A DNA stretch of 39,817 bases from a virus, in the IMG/VR virus record IMGVR_UViG_3300006990_000069, positions 1-39,817 of that record; one strand, 5' to 3'. The position numbers and the translations under genes were made by a program. Below are positions 39,626 to 39,817 of the stretch, piece by piece. The notes under the pieces are model-generated. The model ran no database searches. It saw only the letters and a list, made by a program, of their open reading frames with translations, and had not been told where the DNA came from. The stretch's first letter is position 1; every line of letters starts with the position of its first letter.

Positions 39626-39769
39626 TTACCTGTTGTAGAATTTCAAACTACCCGGTTTTGCCGGTTTCTTTTTAGGTTTACTTAGCTTACACTTACCTTC
39701 TTTTTTACAATCTTTTGGGTAAGGGCATCTTGCACAAGTTTTAAACTCTTCTTTTTTATTTTTCTTCAT
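39626..39769 (-). CDS. Small Cys-rich basic protein, 47 aa
   Basis: ATG 39769 (leader TTTTATAAAA) is preferred; a GTG at 39808 would add 13 residues. Centre 'TCARCPYPKDCKKEGKC' has CxxC and further Cys, likely a zinc knuckle, and the tail is Lys/Pro-rich. It is just upstream of the scaffold gene; portal and terminase are expected further right. Function unknown. Confidence 0.6.
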   Translation of the reverse strand: MKKNKKEEFKTCARCPYPKDCKKEGKCKLSKPKKKPAKPGSLKFYNR

Positions 39770-39817
39770 TTTTATAAAATCTGTAAAGTTTCCAAAGCAT
39801 GTAGCCACATGTTAAAA

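Overview
The window is a piece of a temperate, tailed double-stranded DNA phage (or the prophage form), probably short-tailed. It carries a tyrosine integrase beside a fragment of a tRNA-Tyr gene, a replication module built on a family A DNA polymerase, and a leftward virion block with an N4-gp56-like major capsid protein, a scaffold-like protein, a connector-like protein and large tail or fibre proteins. No tape measure is visible. Portal and terminase are not seen and probably lie beyond the right edge. Most genes start after A/T-rich sequence without a Shine-Dalgarno motif, which suggests a host such as Bacteroidota or a relative with that habit; the host cannot be named from this sequence.

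Layout. (1) 1-8688, minus strand: an accessory operon of closely packed small genes with T4 rIIA- and rIIB-like genes, a GP88-like protein, a DUF932 protein, a WYL_2-like protein and two helix-hairpin-helix (HhH) DNA-glycosylase-fold proteins. It ends in a gene-free stretch of about 610 bases (152-764) full of hairpins, which I propose is a large structured phage RNA. A 25-bp repeat stands upstream of this stretch and upstream of the whole operon and may be a shared leftward promoter. (2) 8689-10100: a regulatory zone with a 24-bp inverted repeat, an HNH-like gene, a cluster of eight ATGGTTT/AAACCAT motifs with polypyrimidine and AT-rich tracts, and two divergent ribbon-helix-helix (RHH) genes. 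(3) 10256-20665, plus strand: replication and recombination genes: RuvC-like resolvase, small regulators, SNF2 helicase, a Cas4/RecB-like nuclease split by a small insertion, a probable DNA-binding accessory protein, PolA, a nucleotide-kinase-like protein, a PrimPol-SF3 helicase and a PD-(D/E)XK endonuclease. (4) 20607-22539: two small leftward genes, attP and the integrase. (5) 22536-39769, minus strand: virion genes, transcribed right to left from the small Cys-rich gene and scaffold through capsid to fibres, with a clear terminator after the capsid gene.

The early and replication genes would copy and recombine the genome. The integrase would insert it in a host tRNA-Tyr gene at the anticodon loop. 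The left operon looks like host-takeover or exclusion functions, with a possible DNA-base-related activity. The virion block contains surface-binding modules (three CBM5/12-like repeats, fibronectin-like domains, an HExxH metallopeptidase motif) that suggest binding to and local digestion of a host polymer. The points most worth following are the structured RNA, the split nuclease, the 5'-half tRNA attP and the rII/HhH cluster.
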